Counted from the first letter of the stretch, positions 33,340 through 42,605 are shown. The stretch is DNA of 64,000 bases from Catellatospora sichuanensis (GCF_007483665.1 NZ_VIQO01000023.1:186001-250000); one strand, 5' to 3'. Notes: generated by a model from the sequence alone, not told the origin. A program made the numbers and translations.

Positions 33340-35904
33340 ATGCCTTCGAAACGGCGCATGGCGGCGTTCGGCGTCGCCACAGCACTAACAGCATCTCTGG
33401 CGGTGGTCGGTGCGACCGGCCCCGCCGCAGCCGATCCGATCACCCTGCCGTCCCTGGTCGACAGCGGCGTCTTCCCCTACCCGGACGCGGCGGCGATCCT
33501 GGCCGACCAGAACGTCAGGCTGATCTCGGGCGACGGGCACATCCTGCTGGCGGACTGCGCGACGCCGCCGCAGGGTGACATCGGCTTGCTGAAGGTCTAC
33601 ACCACCGATGAGGCGATCGGCCCCGACGGCATCGGGCGGGTGTGCTTCAAGGTCACCGCATCGTCCGGGTTGCTCAACCTCGAAGTCCCGGGCGTGTACG
33701 AGATCCGCGGCGACGGCCAGCAGACCGGCACCGGGCACGAGGTCACCGCCAAACTGGTCAGCGACGACGGCGACCAACTCACCGTCGAGGTCGACCCCGA
33801 CGGCAGCACCCCGGTGGGCCTGGGCAGCGACCCGGGAGCCTCGCCCACGATGCTGCTGCAACTGCGGGCAGGCGACGGCCCGGCCCCGGTCACCGGCGCG
33901 CAGGCGGCGGTCGGCAAGGTCGCCGGCCCGGACCGGATGTGCACGGTCACCCTGGTCGCCCCGCGCTGGGTGCTCGGCGCGGCGGGCTGCTTCGCCGCCG
34001 ACCCGAACCTGCCGCAGCTCGGTGAAGGGCCGCCGGTCGGCGCGTACCACGTCGCGTTGCCCGGACACACCCCGGTCAAGCTGGACTGGCTCAGCCCACG
34101 CACGGACCGTGCCCTGGTCCTGGCCCGGCTGGCCACCGCCGTCCAGGACGTCACGCCGCTGGCGCTGGCCACGGCCGCCACGCCGACCGGGACCGAGCTG
34201 TCCGCCGTCGGCTTCGGCCGTACGCCTGCCGCACCGGTCGCCGACCAGCAGCAGACGGCACTGATCACGTTCACCGCGGCCGGCGCGACCACGCTGACCG
34301 CCGCCACCGGTCCACTGGTGTGCAGCGGCATGGCCGGCGCACCGGTCCTGTCCGGTGGCAAGATCGCCGCAGTGCTCAGCCAGGCAGGTCAGGCGGGGTG
34401 CCCGCAGACCACGGGCGCCGACAGCTCCGTCACCGCGGCACGCACCGACGACCTCGCCACCTGGGCCGACATCATCACGACGACCACGGCCGCGCACACG
34501 TGGACCCTGGCCGACATGCCCGCCGACGCGGCCCCGGGCAGCAATGTCATCATCGCCGCCGACAGCGTCCCCACCGGCACCGCACGGCCGCTGACGGGCA
34601 TCGGCGGGATGACGTGGGTCACCGGTGACACGTTCAGCCCGGCGGTCGCATTCGACGGCGTTTCCGGCTCGCTGTACACCGGGTCGGGCGGGGCCGTGAA
34701 GACCGACGCCGACTTCACCATCAGCGTGTGGGTGAAGCTCAACGCCTTCGGCGGTCCCGTCCTCTCCCAGGACGCCACCGGCTCCGCGTTGGGCACGGCG
34801 GCGTTCGAACTGTATTCGAACGCCGCCGACCGATCCTGGCGGTTCGGCATGCTCCGCAGCTTCGACGGGCTCAACGCGATGCGGGACGTGGCCGTCGCCG
34901 CGCCGGAGACCGCCAAGCTCGGCGAGTGGACACACCTCACGGTGCAGTACCAGAAGTCGTCGTCCCGGAACATGATCCTGCTGAAGATCAACGACACTCC
35001 CGCCGCCAGCGTCGACCGTCCCACCGCCGCCGACCACACGGGCAGCTTCCGCATCGGCTCGGCCAGGACGCGCCCGATCACGCCCGACAGCTACCTCAAC
35101 GGCCGGGTCGCCAACGTGCAGGTCTGGAACACCGCGACCGACATGCCCGCCGGCCCGACAATCCACTGCGTCGCGCCGGTCGCCGTCTACGGTGTCAACG
35201 CCGACAACCGGCTCACCTACACGCTGATCGAGCCCTACACACGCACGGTCGTACGTCGCCTCACGTCGACGGCGCCGCTGGGCTTCACCCCCGTATCGAT
35301 GGCCACCCTCAACAAGAACACCCTGCTCATTCCGAGCACCGCCGGTGACCTGTACGCGGTGAACGTCACCAACAACACCACCGCGCTGACCTTCGGCGCG
35401 GCGACGATCGGCTCGGGCTGGACCCTGTACCAGCTCACCTTCGACGGCACCTACCTGTTCGGAATCACCGGCACCTCCGGCGGCAGCACGCTGCGCCGAT
35501 ACAAGGTCGACCTGAACAGCCCGCCGCTGACCATCGCCGACATCACCGAATGGAGCAGCGTCGGCACCGGGTTCGTCCTGAACACGCTCACCTCCGTCAA
35601 GCCGAACGCCCTGCTCGGGACGAGGAGCACCGACAGCCTGGTCCGCACCTATTTCGACATCAAGCTCACTGATCCCAGGTACTCCAGCTACTCGCCGGGG
35701 ACCTGGACGAACGTCAGCCACGTGGTGTCGCCGGGTGGCGGCCTCTTCTTCACCCGGGACACGACGACGGGCGCCGTCACGATGCGGCACGACAGCGACC
35801 CGACCAACGCCGGCTTCACCGAGACCGCATACGGCACCGTCACGGACCCTCTGGGCTGGACACAGACCAAGCTGTCCGCCCAGCCGAACGTCTGCTCCAG
35901 CTGA
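33340..35904 (+). CDS. secreted trypsin-fold pseudoprotease with LamG and lectin-like repeats
   Basis: 854 residues; Sec signal peptide ends near GPAAADP. A trypsin-like domain spans about 180-380, but the catalytic residues are lost. The AAHC motif reads AAGC (Gly216 for His) and GDSGGP reads GMAGAP (Ala332 for Ser). The Asp256 position (TDRALVLARL) is retained. A LamG/concanavalin-like domain follows (about 437-600; FTISVWVKLNAFGG, GRVANVQVWN). The rest (about 610-854) resembles a tachylectin-like propeller (YGVNADNRLTYTL). It should bind rather than cleave. Confidence 0.88.
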   Translation: MPSKRRMAAFGVATALTASLAVVGATGPAAADPITLPSLVDSGVFPYPDAAAILADQNVRLISGDGHILLADCATPPQGDIGLLKVYTTDEAIGPDGIGRVCFKVTASSGLLNLEVPGVYEIRGDGQQTGTGHEVTAKLVSDDGDQLTVEVDPDGSTPVGLGSDPGASPTMLLQLRAGDGPAPVTGAQAAVGKVAGPDRMCTVTLVAPRWVLGAAGCFAADPNLPQLGEGPPVGAYHVALPGHTPVKLDWLSPRTDRALVLARLATAVQDVTPLALATAATPTGTELSAVGFGRTPAAPVADQQQTALITFTAAGATTLTAATGPLVCSGMAGAPVLSGGKIAAVLSQAGQAGCPQTTGADSSVTAARTDDLATWADIITTTTAAHTWTLADMPADAAPGSNVIIAADSVPTGTARPLTGIGGMTWVTGDTFSPAVAFDGVSGSLYTGSGGAVKTDADFTISVWVKLNAFGGPVLSQDATGSALGTAAFELYSNAADRSWRFGMLRSFDGLNAMRDVAVAAPETAKLGEWTHLTVQYQKSSSRNMILLKINDTPAASVDRPTAADHTGSFRIGSARTRPITPDSYLNGRVANVQVWNTATDMPAGPTIHCVAPVAVYGVNADNRLTYTLIEPYTRTVVRRLTSTAPLGFTPVSMATLNKNTLLIPSTAGDLYAVNVTNNTTALTFGAATIGSGWTLYQLTFDGTYLFGITGTSGGSTLRRYKVDLNSPPLTIADITEWSSVGTGFVLNTLTSVKPNALLGTRSTDSLVRTYFDIKLTDPRYSSYSPGTWTNVSHVVSPGGGLFFTRDTTTGAVTMRHDSDPTNAGFTETAYGTVTDPLGWTQTKLSAQPNVCSS

Positions 35905-35917
35905 CCACGCTCAGCCG

Positions 35918-35960
35918 GGACCGGGGCATGCGGGAACCACCCGCATGCCCCGGTCCGTTT
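35918..35960 (+). terminator. strong terminator of the pseudo-trypsin gene
   Basis: A perfect 17-bp stem (GGACCGGGGCATGCGGG / CCCGCATGCCCCGGTCC) with a 5-nt loop and GTTT after it, 14 bp after the stop codon. Confidence 0.92.
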
Positions 35961-35979
35961 CACGGCCGGTCGCACCGGT

Positions 35980-36840
35980 TCACAGCAGGCGTTCGAGGTA
36001 GGACTCCATGACCGGCAGCGGGGCGGCGTGCGGGCCCTCCCACTCCATGTCGAGGAAGGCCAGCAGGTCGGCGGCGGGGTCGTGGTCGTCGAGCAGCGGT
36101 AGCAGGGCGTCGGCCGCCCCCTGGCCGTGTGCGATGAGCAGGTTGACGCGCAGGTAGCCGAAGTCGTAGCCGGGCCTGCCGCGCGACGCGTTGGTCCAGT
36201 CGACGACGCCGGTGAGCCGGCCGCCGCACCACAACGTGTTACCCGGGTGGTAATCGCGGTGAATCAGAGTGGACCGCGCGGGCGACCCGATGGCCGCGCC
36301 GGTGGCGATCGCGCGTTCCCACAGCTCGGGCCGGGAGCTGGCCTGGGGCGGGCGCGCGTCGGCGAGCACGACGTACGGCTCGAACGGGGCGACGCCCGTG
36401 CCGTCGACGGCGTGCACGGCGTGTGCCGCGGCGATCAGTTGGCGCAGCATGTCCGTCGACGGCGGCGGCTCGGCGGCCGCGCGGTGCGTGGCGCTGGGCA
36501 ACATGGTGCCCGGCAGCCAGGTCATCAGCAGCGCAGGGAAGTCGGTGTGCGCACCCGTCGGGTCCACCGCGACGACCTCGGGCACGGGCAGGCCGGTGCC
36601 GGACAGCGCGGTCAGCGCGGCGACCTCGTTCGCCGGGGTGAACCACGGATCCTCGACCTGCCAGCCGGGACGGCACCAGCGGCGCAGCGCGTACCGCCGA
36701 CCGTCGGCGGTGTCGACGGCGCTGACGGCATGGGCGATGCCACCTACCAGCGGGGTCACCGCAGCGATCGGCGCACCGAGGGCGCGGCGCAACCAGCCCA
36801 GGGTCCCAGGCGTCGGCGACGGATACGCATGCATGGTCAT
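35980..36840 (-). CDS. APH-family phosphotransferase
   Basis: 286 residues. The Brenner motif LIHRDYHPGN and the metal-binding DWTNASRGRPGYD mark the aminoglycoside/choline phosphotransferase kinase fold. The nucleotide loop LVGGIAHAVSAV and Lys-equivalent region YALRRWC occur at the N-terminus; Arg stands where the Lys is expected. The substrate is probably a small alcohol or sugar. Its gene is convergent with the secreted pseudo-trypsin. Confidence 0.88.
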   Translation of the reverse strand: MTMHAYPSPTPGTLGWLRRALGAPIAAVTPLVGGIAHAVSAVDTADGRRYALRRWCRPGWQVEDPWFTPANEVAALTALSGTGLPVPEVVAVDPTGAHTDFPALLMTWLPGTMLPSATHRAAAEPPPSTDMLRQLIAAAHAVHAVDGTGVAPFEPYVVLADARPPQASSRPELWERAIATGAAIGSPARSTLIHRDYHPGNTLWCGGRLTGVVDWTNASRGRPGYDFGYLRVNLLIAHGQGAADALLPLLDDHDPAADLLAFLDMEWEGPHAAPLPVMESYLERLL

Positions 36841-36879
36841 ACGATCGCAGCATGACGGCTGCCACGGCCGCCGGGTGGG

Positions 36880-38412
36880 TTACAGCCGGAAGTCCAGGTC
36901 GGCCGGGACGACCGCGACCTCCAGCTGCGCCTTCTGCAGCCGGCCGGAGTAGTCCCAGTTCAGGGCCTGCCACCGGGTGAACTGGTCGAGCACCCACATG
37001 CCGGACTGGCGGCTGCCGTTGCCGGAGCGGCCGTTGCCGCCGAACGGCAGGTGCGCCTCCGCACCCGACGTCGAGTTGTTGACGCTGACCATGCCCGCGC
37101 CGATGCCGCGCCGGAACGCGAACGCCTTCTTCGGGTCCGTGGTGTAGATCGCGCTGGACAGCCCGTAGCCGGGGGCGTTGGCCAGCTCGATCGCCTCGTC
37201 GAGGGCGCCGTAGGTGGTCACGCCGACGAGCGGGCCGAACGTCTCGTTGTCGAAGATCGCGTCACCGGGGCGCACCCCGTCGACGATCACCGGGTGGAAG
37301 AACAGGCCGGTCGCCGGGTCGCCGACGAAACCCGCGCGGGGGTTGTCCGCGGTGATCCGGCCGGTCGCGCCGTGCACCCGGTGCCCGCCGTCGATCCAGC
37401 CCAGATACTTCTCGTACGCGGTGGCGAAGCGCTCGTCGAGCATCGGTCCGTACAGGACGTCGCGGGTCGGGTCGCCGACCGCGGCGGCCGCCGTCGCCGC
37501 GGCGAAGCGGCGCAGGAACTCGCCGTGCACCGATTCGTGCACGATGGCGGTGCCCAGCGACGTGCAGCGCTGCCCCGCGGTGCCGAACCCGGCGAACAGT
37601 GCGCCCTCGACCGCCAGGTCCAGATCGGCGTCCTCGGTGACCACCATCGGGTTCTTGCCGCCCAGCTCCAGGCATGGGCTCTGCAGGTGGCGGCCGCACA
37701 ACTCCCCGATCGCCCGGCCGACCTCGGTCGAGCCGGTGAAGCCGACCTTCTGCACCAGGCCTTCGTCCAGGGCCTGGGACAGGCCCGTGAAGGTCTCCGG
37801 GCCGTCGGCGTGCACCAGGTTCAGCACCCCGGCGGGCAGCCCGGCCCGCACGAACAGCTGGTAGAGGGCGTCGGCGGCGGCCGCGGCGTACACGGCGGGC
37901 TTCCACACCACGGTGTTGCCGCACAGCAGCGCGGGCACCAGATACCAGGACGGCACGGCAACCGGGAAGTTGCCCGCCGTGATGATCATCGCGGTGCCGA
38001 CCGGTTCGCGGAACGTGAACAGCTGCTTGTCCGGCATCTCCGACGGCACGGTCTGCCCGTACAGGCGGCGGCCCTCGCCGAGGAAGAACCGGCAGGTGTC
38101 GACGATCTCCTGTACCTCGCCCCGCGACTCGGCCAGCGGCTTGCCGATCTCACGGGTCACCAGCCGCGCCAGCGTCTCGGCATTGGCCTCGACCAGCGCG
38201 CCGATGTTCGCGACGACCTGCCCGCGGACCGGCGCGGGCACGTCGGCCCAGGCCCGCTGCGCGGCGTGGGCCGACCGGGCCGCCGTGGTGATCGTGGCCG
38301 GGTCGGCGAGCACCACCTGCGCCACGACGTCTGCCAGGTCGGCGGGGTTGCGGCTGTCCAGCACCCGGGCGGCGGCCGTGACCGGCGCACCGTCGATCAT
38401 CGAACGAAGCAT
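36880..38412 (-). CDS. aldehyde dehydrogenase (succinate-semialdehyde dehydrogenase-like)
   Basis: 510 residues from the ATG at 38412; the open frame extends to 38472 but without a family match. Catalytic Cys283 (GTAGQRCTSLG), Glu249 (LELGGKNP) and the NAD site (FTGSTEVGRAIGELC) are intact. The C-terminal GGNGRSGNGSRQSG is typical of succinic semialdehyde dehydrogenase-like ALDHs. It should oxidise an aldehyde with NAD(P). No operon partners indicate the substrate. Confidence 0.92.
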   Translation of the reverse strand: MLRSMIDGAPVTAAARVLDSRNPADLADVVAQVVLADPATITTAARSAHAAQRAWADVPAPVRGQVVANIGALVEANAETLARLVTREIGKPLAESRGEVQEIVDTCRFFLGEGRRLYGQTVPSEMPDKQLFTFREPVGTAMIITAGNFPVAVPSWYLVPALLCGNTVVWKPAVYAAAAADALYQLFVRAGLPAGVLNLVHADGPETFTGLSQALDEGLVQKVGFTGSTEVGRAIGELCGRHLQSPCLELGGKNPMVVTEDADLDLAVEGALFAGFGTAGQRCTSLGTAIVHESVHGEFLRRFAAATAAAAVGDPTRDVLYGPMLDERFATAYEKYLGWIDGGHRVHGATGRITADNPRAGFVGDPATGLFFHPVIVDGVRPGDAIFDNETFGPLVGVTTYGALDEAIELANAPGYGLSSAIYTTDPKKAFAFRRGIGAGMVSVNNSTSGAEAHLPFGGNGRSGNGSRQSGMWVLDQFTRWQALNWDYSGRLQKAQLEVAVVPADLDFRL

Positions 38413-38486
38413 GCCAGCATCATGCCTCCGCGGGGAGCGTGCGCCAAGGTCCGGCTCCACGGGGAATTTCATGTCAGAATGTCCGG

Positions 38487-38855
38487 ATGCAGCGAGTAAC
38501 AGGTATCGGCGGTGTCTTCCTCCGCGCCCGCGATGCCGAAGCCCTGCGGGCCTGGTACGCCACCCACCTCGGCATCGACGTCAGAGAATGGGGTGGGCAC
38601 ACTTTCCGCTGGCACGCGGGCGGCACGACGACCTGGACGGTCCTCGACAAGGACACCGACTACATGGACGACCCCGACCAGCCGTACATGATGAACTTCC
38701 GGGTGGACGATCTGGACGCGATGCTCGCCCAGCTGCGGGCCGCCGGGGTCAGAGTCGCCGCCGAGGTCGAGGACGGCGAGTTCGGACGGTTCGGCTGGGC
38801 GTACGACGGCGAGGACAACCGCTTCGAGCTGTGGCAGCCGCCGCGCGGCCGATGA
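38487..38855 (+). CDS. VOC-superfamily protein
   Basis: 122 residues from the ATG at 38487. N-terminal VFLRARDAEALRAWYATHLG and the C-terminal DGEDNRFELWQPP give the paired glyoxalase modules. The stop overlaps the next start as ATGA, so it is translated together with the 2H phosphoesterase gene. Ligand is unknown. Confidence 0.88.
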   Translation: MQRVTGIGGVFLRARDAEALRAWYATHLGIDVREWGGHTFRWHAGGTTTWTVLDKDTDYMDDPDQPYMMNFRVDDLDAMLAQLRAAGVRVAAEVEDGEFGRFGWAYDGEDNRFELWQPPRGR

Positions 38856-39496
38856 AGCCCTTCCTCACCGGCGAACGGGTCTGGCCCGCGGGCTGGACCC
38901 GCCTGCACGTGTACCTGCTCCCCGACCTGCACCACGACCAGGGCCTGGCCCGGCTCGTGCGCGGCTGGCGGTCGGCGATGGCCCCGTTCGGCTTCCTCAA
39001 CCCCGTGCCCGACCCGTGGCTGCACGTCACCGTCCAGCCCGTGATGGGCATGCCCGCCGCTGAGATCGGCCCCGGCGAACGCGACAGACTCACCGCCCGC
39101 CTCACCGAGGCACTGTCCGACGTACCCGCGTTCACCCTCACCGCGGGCTCCGCGCTGGCCAGCGTCACCGTCGTGCTCGCCGACCTGGACGGCGACCTGC
39201 CCGGCGAGCCCCTGCACACGGTGCATGCCCGCACCCGCACCGCGATATCCGGCGTGCTCGGCAGCGAAGCCGTCGCCTACCAGGCCATGCCGGGCCATCT
39301 CACGCTCGCCTACGCCACCGGGTCCGGCGACTCCGGCCGGGTGCAGGCCGCCCTGCGCCAGGTCCGGCCCGGCCACGCCGCGCTGACGGTACGCGAGGTG
39401 CACCTGCTCGACGTCGCGCAGGACACCCGGGCGGCCGGGTACCGGTGGACGCCGGTCGCCCGGATCCCGCTCGCCACGCCACGTCCTGGAACCTGA
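38852..39496 (+). CDS. 2H phosphoesterase / RNA ligase-like protein
   Basis: 214 residues. The two HxTx signatures are present: LHVTVQPV (near residue 66) and GHLTLAYA (near residue 149). This is the 2'-5' RNA ligase/cyclic phosphodiesterase fold acting on 2',3'-cyclic or 2'-5' phosphodiesters. It is coupled to a VOC protein by an ATGA overlap. A role in nucleotide or RNA end processing is inferred from fold only. Confidence 0.88.
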   Translation: MKPFLTGERVWPAGWTRLHVYLLPDLHHDQGLARLVRGWRSAMAPFGFLNPVPDPWLHVTVQPVMGMPAAEIGPGERDRLTARLTEALSDVPAFTLTAGSALASVTVVLADLDGDLPGEPLHTVHARTRTAISGVLGSEAVAYQAMPGHLTLAYATGSGDSGRVQAALRQVRPGHAALTVREVHLLDVAQDTRAAGYRWTPVARIPLATPRPGT

Positions 39497-39580
39497 TGTA
39501 CGCACGTCACGCGCCGTGTCGCCACCCCTGACGTGGGATCCGCCGCGACAGCGGACCCCGGCACGTGCCATCATCGCGAC

Positions 39581-40012
39581 ATGCTCGAGCAGTGGCGCAC
39601 CATCGCGGACCTGGACGCGGCACAGCAACGCTTCGAGGCGGCCATCCCCGGCTGGCAGCCTCCGGCCGCGTTCGGCGTCGCCCGGCTCGTCTCCGGACGG
39701 CCCGTGTTCGCGCGCGTCGCGGTCGGCGACGGCTTCCTGCCCGCGGTCGTGCTGGCCAGCATCTGCGGGCACACCCGCGGCTCGGCGTCCTACTCGCTCA
39801 CCCCGGCCCAGCTCGACCGCGTGATCGCACTGCTGACACCGGCCGTGGCCTGCACCGAGCTGCCGCATCCCAATCTGCACGCCTGGCGCGGGCTGCGCCA
39901 GCAGCTCAGCCTCGGCGAGCACGCGCTGGCGGCGTTCGCCGGCGACCTGTCCACGCCGTCCGACGACCCGCACGTCTCCGCCATGCTCGAACAGGCCGCA
40001 CTCACCAGGTAG
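39581..40012 (+). CDS. hypothetical protein
   Basis: 143 residues from ATG 39581. A conserved-looking core reads SICGHTRGSASYSLTPAQLD and VACTELPHPNLHAWRGLR. There is no membrane segment and no recognised motif. Codon bias is normal for the region. Probably a small cytoplasmic alpha/beta protein. Confidence 0.6.
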   Translation: MLEQWRTIADLDAAQQRFEAAIPGWQPPAAFGVARLVSGRPVFARVAVGDGFLPAVVLASICGHTRGSASYSLTPAQLDRVIALLTPAVACTELPHPNLHAWRGLRQQLSLGEHALAAFAGDLSTPSDDPHVSAMLEQAALTR

Positions 40013-40121
40013 CCCGGCACCTTCACCACGCACCGGGTAACCCGCGACCACGACGGGACCCCGCCCGCGCCCGGCTCCGTCTATGCTCCCGGCACGGAGC
40101 GTCGGATGCGGGGCGGTGTGC

Positions 40122-40532
40122 GTGACGAGCGTGGACGAGTCGACGCCGACGGCGGTGACCCGGCCGGAGAACCGGTTCGGCCAGGTGTGCTCCGGGTTCG
40201 CCGCGGGCGCCTTCGGTTTCCTGCTCGGGGTCTGGGCGTTCGTCCACCTGGGCCTGTTCGTGGGCCAGGCGGACTACGCCGACCAGATGGCCACCGGACT
40301 GGCCGCCCTCGTCCTGTGCGCCGCGGTTGCCGTCGCGGCCGTGCCGATCCTGGCATGGCGGGACCGACGCCGACGCCCCGCGCGGTCGCTGGGCCTGCTG
40401 CTGGGCTGGCTCGCCGGGCTCCTGATCGTGGCGAACGTGCTGATCGTATTGCTGCCGATCGCCGAGACGCTGCCCAGCGGGTGCACCTGCGACCCGCTGA
40501 TCGAGCGGCTGCGGATCAGCGGGCCGTTCTGA
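40122..40532 (+). CDS. integral membrane protein of unknown function
   Basis: 136 residues from GTG 40122; an ATG at 40083 would add 13 residues. Three hydrophobic segments are seen (FAAGAFGFLLGVWAFVHLGL, AALVLCAAVAVAAVPIL, SLGLLLGWLAGLLIVANVLI). A Cys-x-Cys pair (SGCTCDPL) sits near the C-terminus. No family recognised. The gene is followed by another membrane-anchored protein at 40654. Confidence 0.65.
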   Translation: MTSVDESTPTAVTRPENRFGQVCSGFAAGAFGFLLGVWAFVHLGLFVGQADYADQMATGLAALVLCAAVAVAAVPILAWRDRRRRPARSLGLLLGWLAGLLIVANVLIVLLPIAETLPSGCTCDPLIERLRISGPF

Positions 40533-40653
40533 CGGCGGCTGTGGCGAGCACAGGGCCGCGAGATCACCTGCCGCGTCGGCGTTCCGGTCCGTCACGAGCG
40601 GACGGCGAGCGGGCGGACGGAACCTCCGCAGGGGCAGGCCCGTCGGTGAGGTC

Positions 40654-41196
40654 ATGAAGCCACGCGCCGCATTCCTCTTCGTCCTGGCCATTGTCGGCCT
40701 CAGCCTCGTCGTGGTCGTCGCTCCGCAGGAGCCCGCCTGGGCATGCTCCTGCGCCTACACCGAGAGCGAGCAGGACGAGCGGGCCGAACGCACCGTCAAC
40801 GGCACCGTCACTCAGGTGACCGACCACGCGATCCGGCTCACCGTCGACTCCGTGGAAAAGGGCGACGCCAGGAGCGGCGACACGCTCGAACTGCGCGTGA
40901 ACCGCAGCGAGGTCAGCTGCGGCTACGAGTTCCGGGTCGGCACCCGGTACCGGGTGAACGCGAGCAGCGGCAACACCGGGCTCTGCGTCGGTGTCCGCCC
41001 GTTGCCGGCCGCACCGTCCCCATCCGCATCGTCCGCAGTGGTCCCGACGTCCGCAGTGGTCCCGACGCCCGCGGTGGCCCAATCCGCTCCTGCCCGTACC
41101 AGCCGCTGGTGGCTCGCGTCCGGTGCGATGCTGCTGGTCGTCGCCGCCGGGCTGGTGGCTGTGGCACTGCGACGGCGCCGGGGACCAGCCCGGTAG
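40654..41196 (+). CDS. secreted TIMP/NTR-like protein with C-terminal membrane anchor
   Basis: 180 residues. The signal peptide ends before ACSCAYTESEQ, so the mature chain begins with a Cys-x-Cys as in tissue-inhibitor-of-metalloproteinase folds. Two further cysteines lie in RSEVSCGYEFR and TGLCVGV. An 18-bp direct repeat encodes SAVVPT twice in the linker (41031-41070). A C-terminal transmembrane helix and RRRRG anchor end the protein. Inhibitor activity is inferred only from fold resemblance. Confidence 0.75.
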   Translation: MKPRAAFLFVLAIVGLSLVVVVAPQEPAWACSCAYTESEQDERAERTVNGTVTQVTDHAIRLTVDSVEKGDARSGDTLELRVNRSEVSCGYEFRVGTRYRVNASSGNTGLCVGVRPLPAAPSPSASSAVVPTSAVVPTPAVAQSAPARTSRWWLASGAMLLVVAAGLVAVALRRRRGPAR

Positions 41197-41235
41197 GACG
41201 CCGGAACACCCGCGCGAGCCTGCGCGTGAACCGCC

Positions 41236-41697
41236 TCAGCCGTGGCGGGCCATGCGGCGTGTCAGCTCGGCGGCGCGGTGCAGCTGCACGCCGCGGGCCT
41301 GGCGGGTGACGAAACCGCGCATCGGCGCGGCCATGGTCATCTCCAGCCGGTCGTCGACGGTGGCGCCGTCCTCCTCCGGGGTGAGGCGCACCGTCCACTC
41401 CAGCCGTACTCCGCCGGGGCTGACCACACTCTGGCGCAGCGCCCTGCCGGGCTCGACCACGCGCATGCGTACCCGGATCAGGTTGTCCCAGCGCAGCACC
41501 TTCAGGAACCGGAACCGTTCGACGGCGACATAGTCGGTCACCTGCTCGCCGTGCTCGTCAGTGCCGCGCCGCACGTCGCGCACCTCGACGACCAGCGGCG
41601 ACAGCCCGATGTAGTGCTGCGGCTCGGTCAGGTGCGCGAAGACGCTCTCCGGTGGGGAGTCGACGCGCCAGGAGTGGGCGAGGTGTGCGACGGCCAT
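41236..41697 (-). CDS. SRPBCC-family protein
   Basis: 153 residues. The fold markers are LAHSWRVDSPPESVFAHLTE and VVEPGRALRQSVVSPGGVRL, giving the START-like cavity. No catalytic residues are evident. It is read from its own start 31 bp upstream of the metallophosphoesterase stop. Likely a polyketide-cyclase-like or lipid-binding protein. Confidence 0.85.
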   Translation of the reverse strand: MAVAHLAHSWRVDSPPESVFAHLTEPQHYIGLSPLVVEVRDVRRGTDEHGEQVTDYVAVERFRFLKVLRWDNLIRVRMRVVEPGRALRQSVVSPGGVRLEWTVRLTPEEDGATVDDRLEMTMAAPMRGFVTRQARGVQLHRAAELTRRMARHG

Positions 41698-41728
41698 CGC
41701 GACAGCGTAGTGGGCGGCAGGCGGTCGC

Positions 41729-42466
41729 TCAGGACAGGAACCGGTAGTGGGTCGTCAGCCGCAGGTCGTCGTCGAGCACATGGAAGGCCAGCCCCGGCGC
41801 AGCGTCGTAGTCCAGCGGCGGGTCCTCGCCCTCCCACGGCAGCCGCAGCCGCGAAGCGACGCCGGGCGCGACCAGCAGCGGCCTGCCCGCGAAGGTCGTC
41901 GCGGCCGGAGTGTGCGCGTGACCGCACAGCACCGCGACCACGTTCGGGAACTCCTCGACCAGCTCGGCCAGCGGCTGTGCCTCGTGCAGCCGCAACGAGT
42001 CGATGAAGGGGGAACGCAGCTCGACCGGCGGGTGGTGCATGCAGACCAGCACCGGACCGTCCGTTCCGGTCAGCACGCTGCGCAGCCAGTCCAGTGTCTC
42101 GTCGTCGAGCCTGCCGTCGTCGCGGCCCGGGATGCTGGAGTCGCACAGCGCCAGGGTCACGCCGCCGACGACGGCCGTCCGGTTGATCGGTCCGTCGGCG
42201 GCGGGCTCGCCGAGCAGTCCTGTCCGGTAGGCCGCGCGCACGTCGTGGTTGCCGGGCAGGGTCAGTGCTCCGGGCACGGCCGCCAGCACCTTGGCCGCCT
42301 GCTCGTACTCGTGCGGCAGACCGTGGTCGGCGATGTCGCCGGTGACCAGCACGACGTCGACCGGGTGCGGCAAGGCGGCGAGGTAGGCCAGCACTCGTCC
42401 GCTGCGCTCGGCGGCGCGCGGCCCGCCGTCGAAATGGGTGTCGCTGACATGCGCGATAACGATCAA
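41729..42466 (-). CDS. calcineurin-like metallophosphoesterase (CpdA/Icc type)
   Basis: 245 residues. The family normally begins just before the metal motif, which selects the TTG at 42464-42466 (GAGGGG upstream). Longer in-frame ORFs add unlikely Arg-rich sequence. Metal ligands are visible: HVSDTHF, TGDIADHG, PGNHD, CMHHPP and GHAHTP. It should hydrolyse cyclic nucleotides or nucleotide phosphodiesters. The C-terminus is normal. Confidence 0.88.
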   Translation of the reverse strand: MIVIAHVSDTHFDGGPRAAERSGRVLAYLAALPHPVDVVLVTGDIADHGLPHEYEQAAKVLAAVPGALTLPGNHDVRAAYRTGLLGEPAADGPINRTAVVGGVTLALCDSSIPGRDDGRLDDETLDWLRSVLTGTDGPVLVCMHHPPVELRSPFIDSLRLHEAQPLAELVEEFPNVVAVLCGHAHTPAATTFAGRPLLVAPGVASRLRLPWEGEDPPLDYDAAPGLAFHVLDDDLRLTTHYRFLS

Positions 42467-42605
42467 GAGATGTCCCCTCTGCGATGCCACCAGCCTCACC
42501 CCGCCGCGCGAGATCCACCAGGGCCAATCCGCCCCGCGCGGCACTTTCCCGCCGGCCGCCCGGCGTCGGGTCTTCGACCTGCCGACCAAAACGTCGCGTC
42601 GCCAC

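Noticed and set aside
33385..35790. 801-residue minus-strand open frame opposite the pseudo-trypsin gene
   Set aside because: Low-complexity Arg/Gly/Asp composition typical of GC-rich shadows; the plus-strand gene has signal peptide and domains.
41031..41070. possible CRISPR-like repeat (two copies of an 18-bp unit)
   Set aside because: In-frame repeat encoding SAVVPT in a protein linker, with no spacers. No CRISPR array was seen anywhere in the window.
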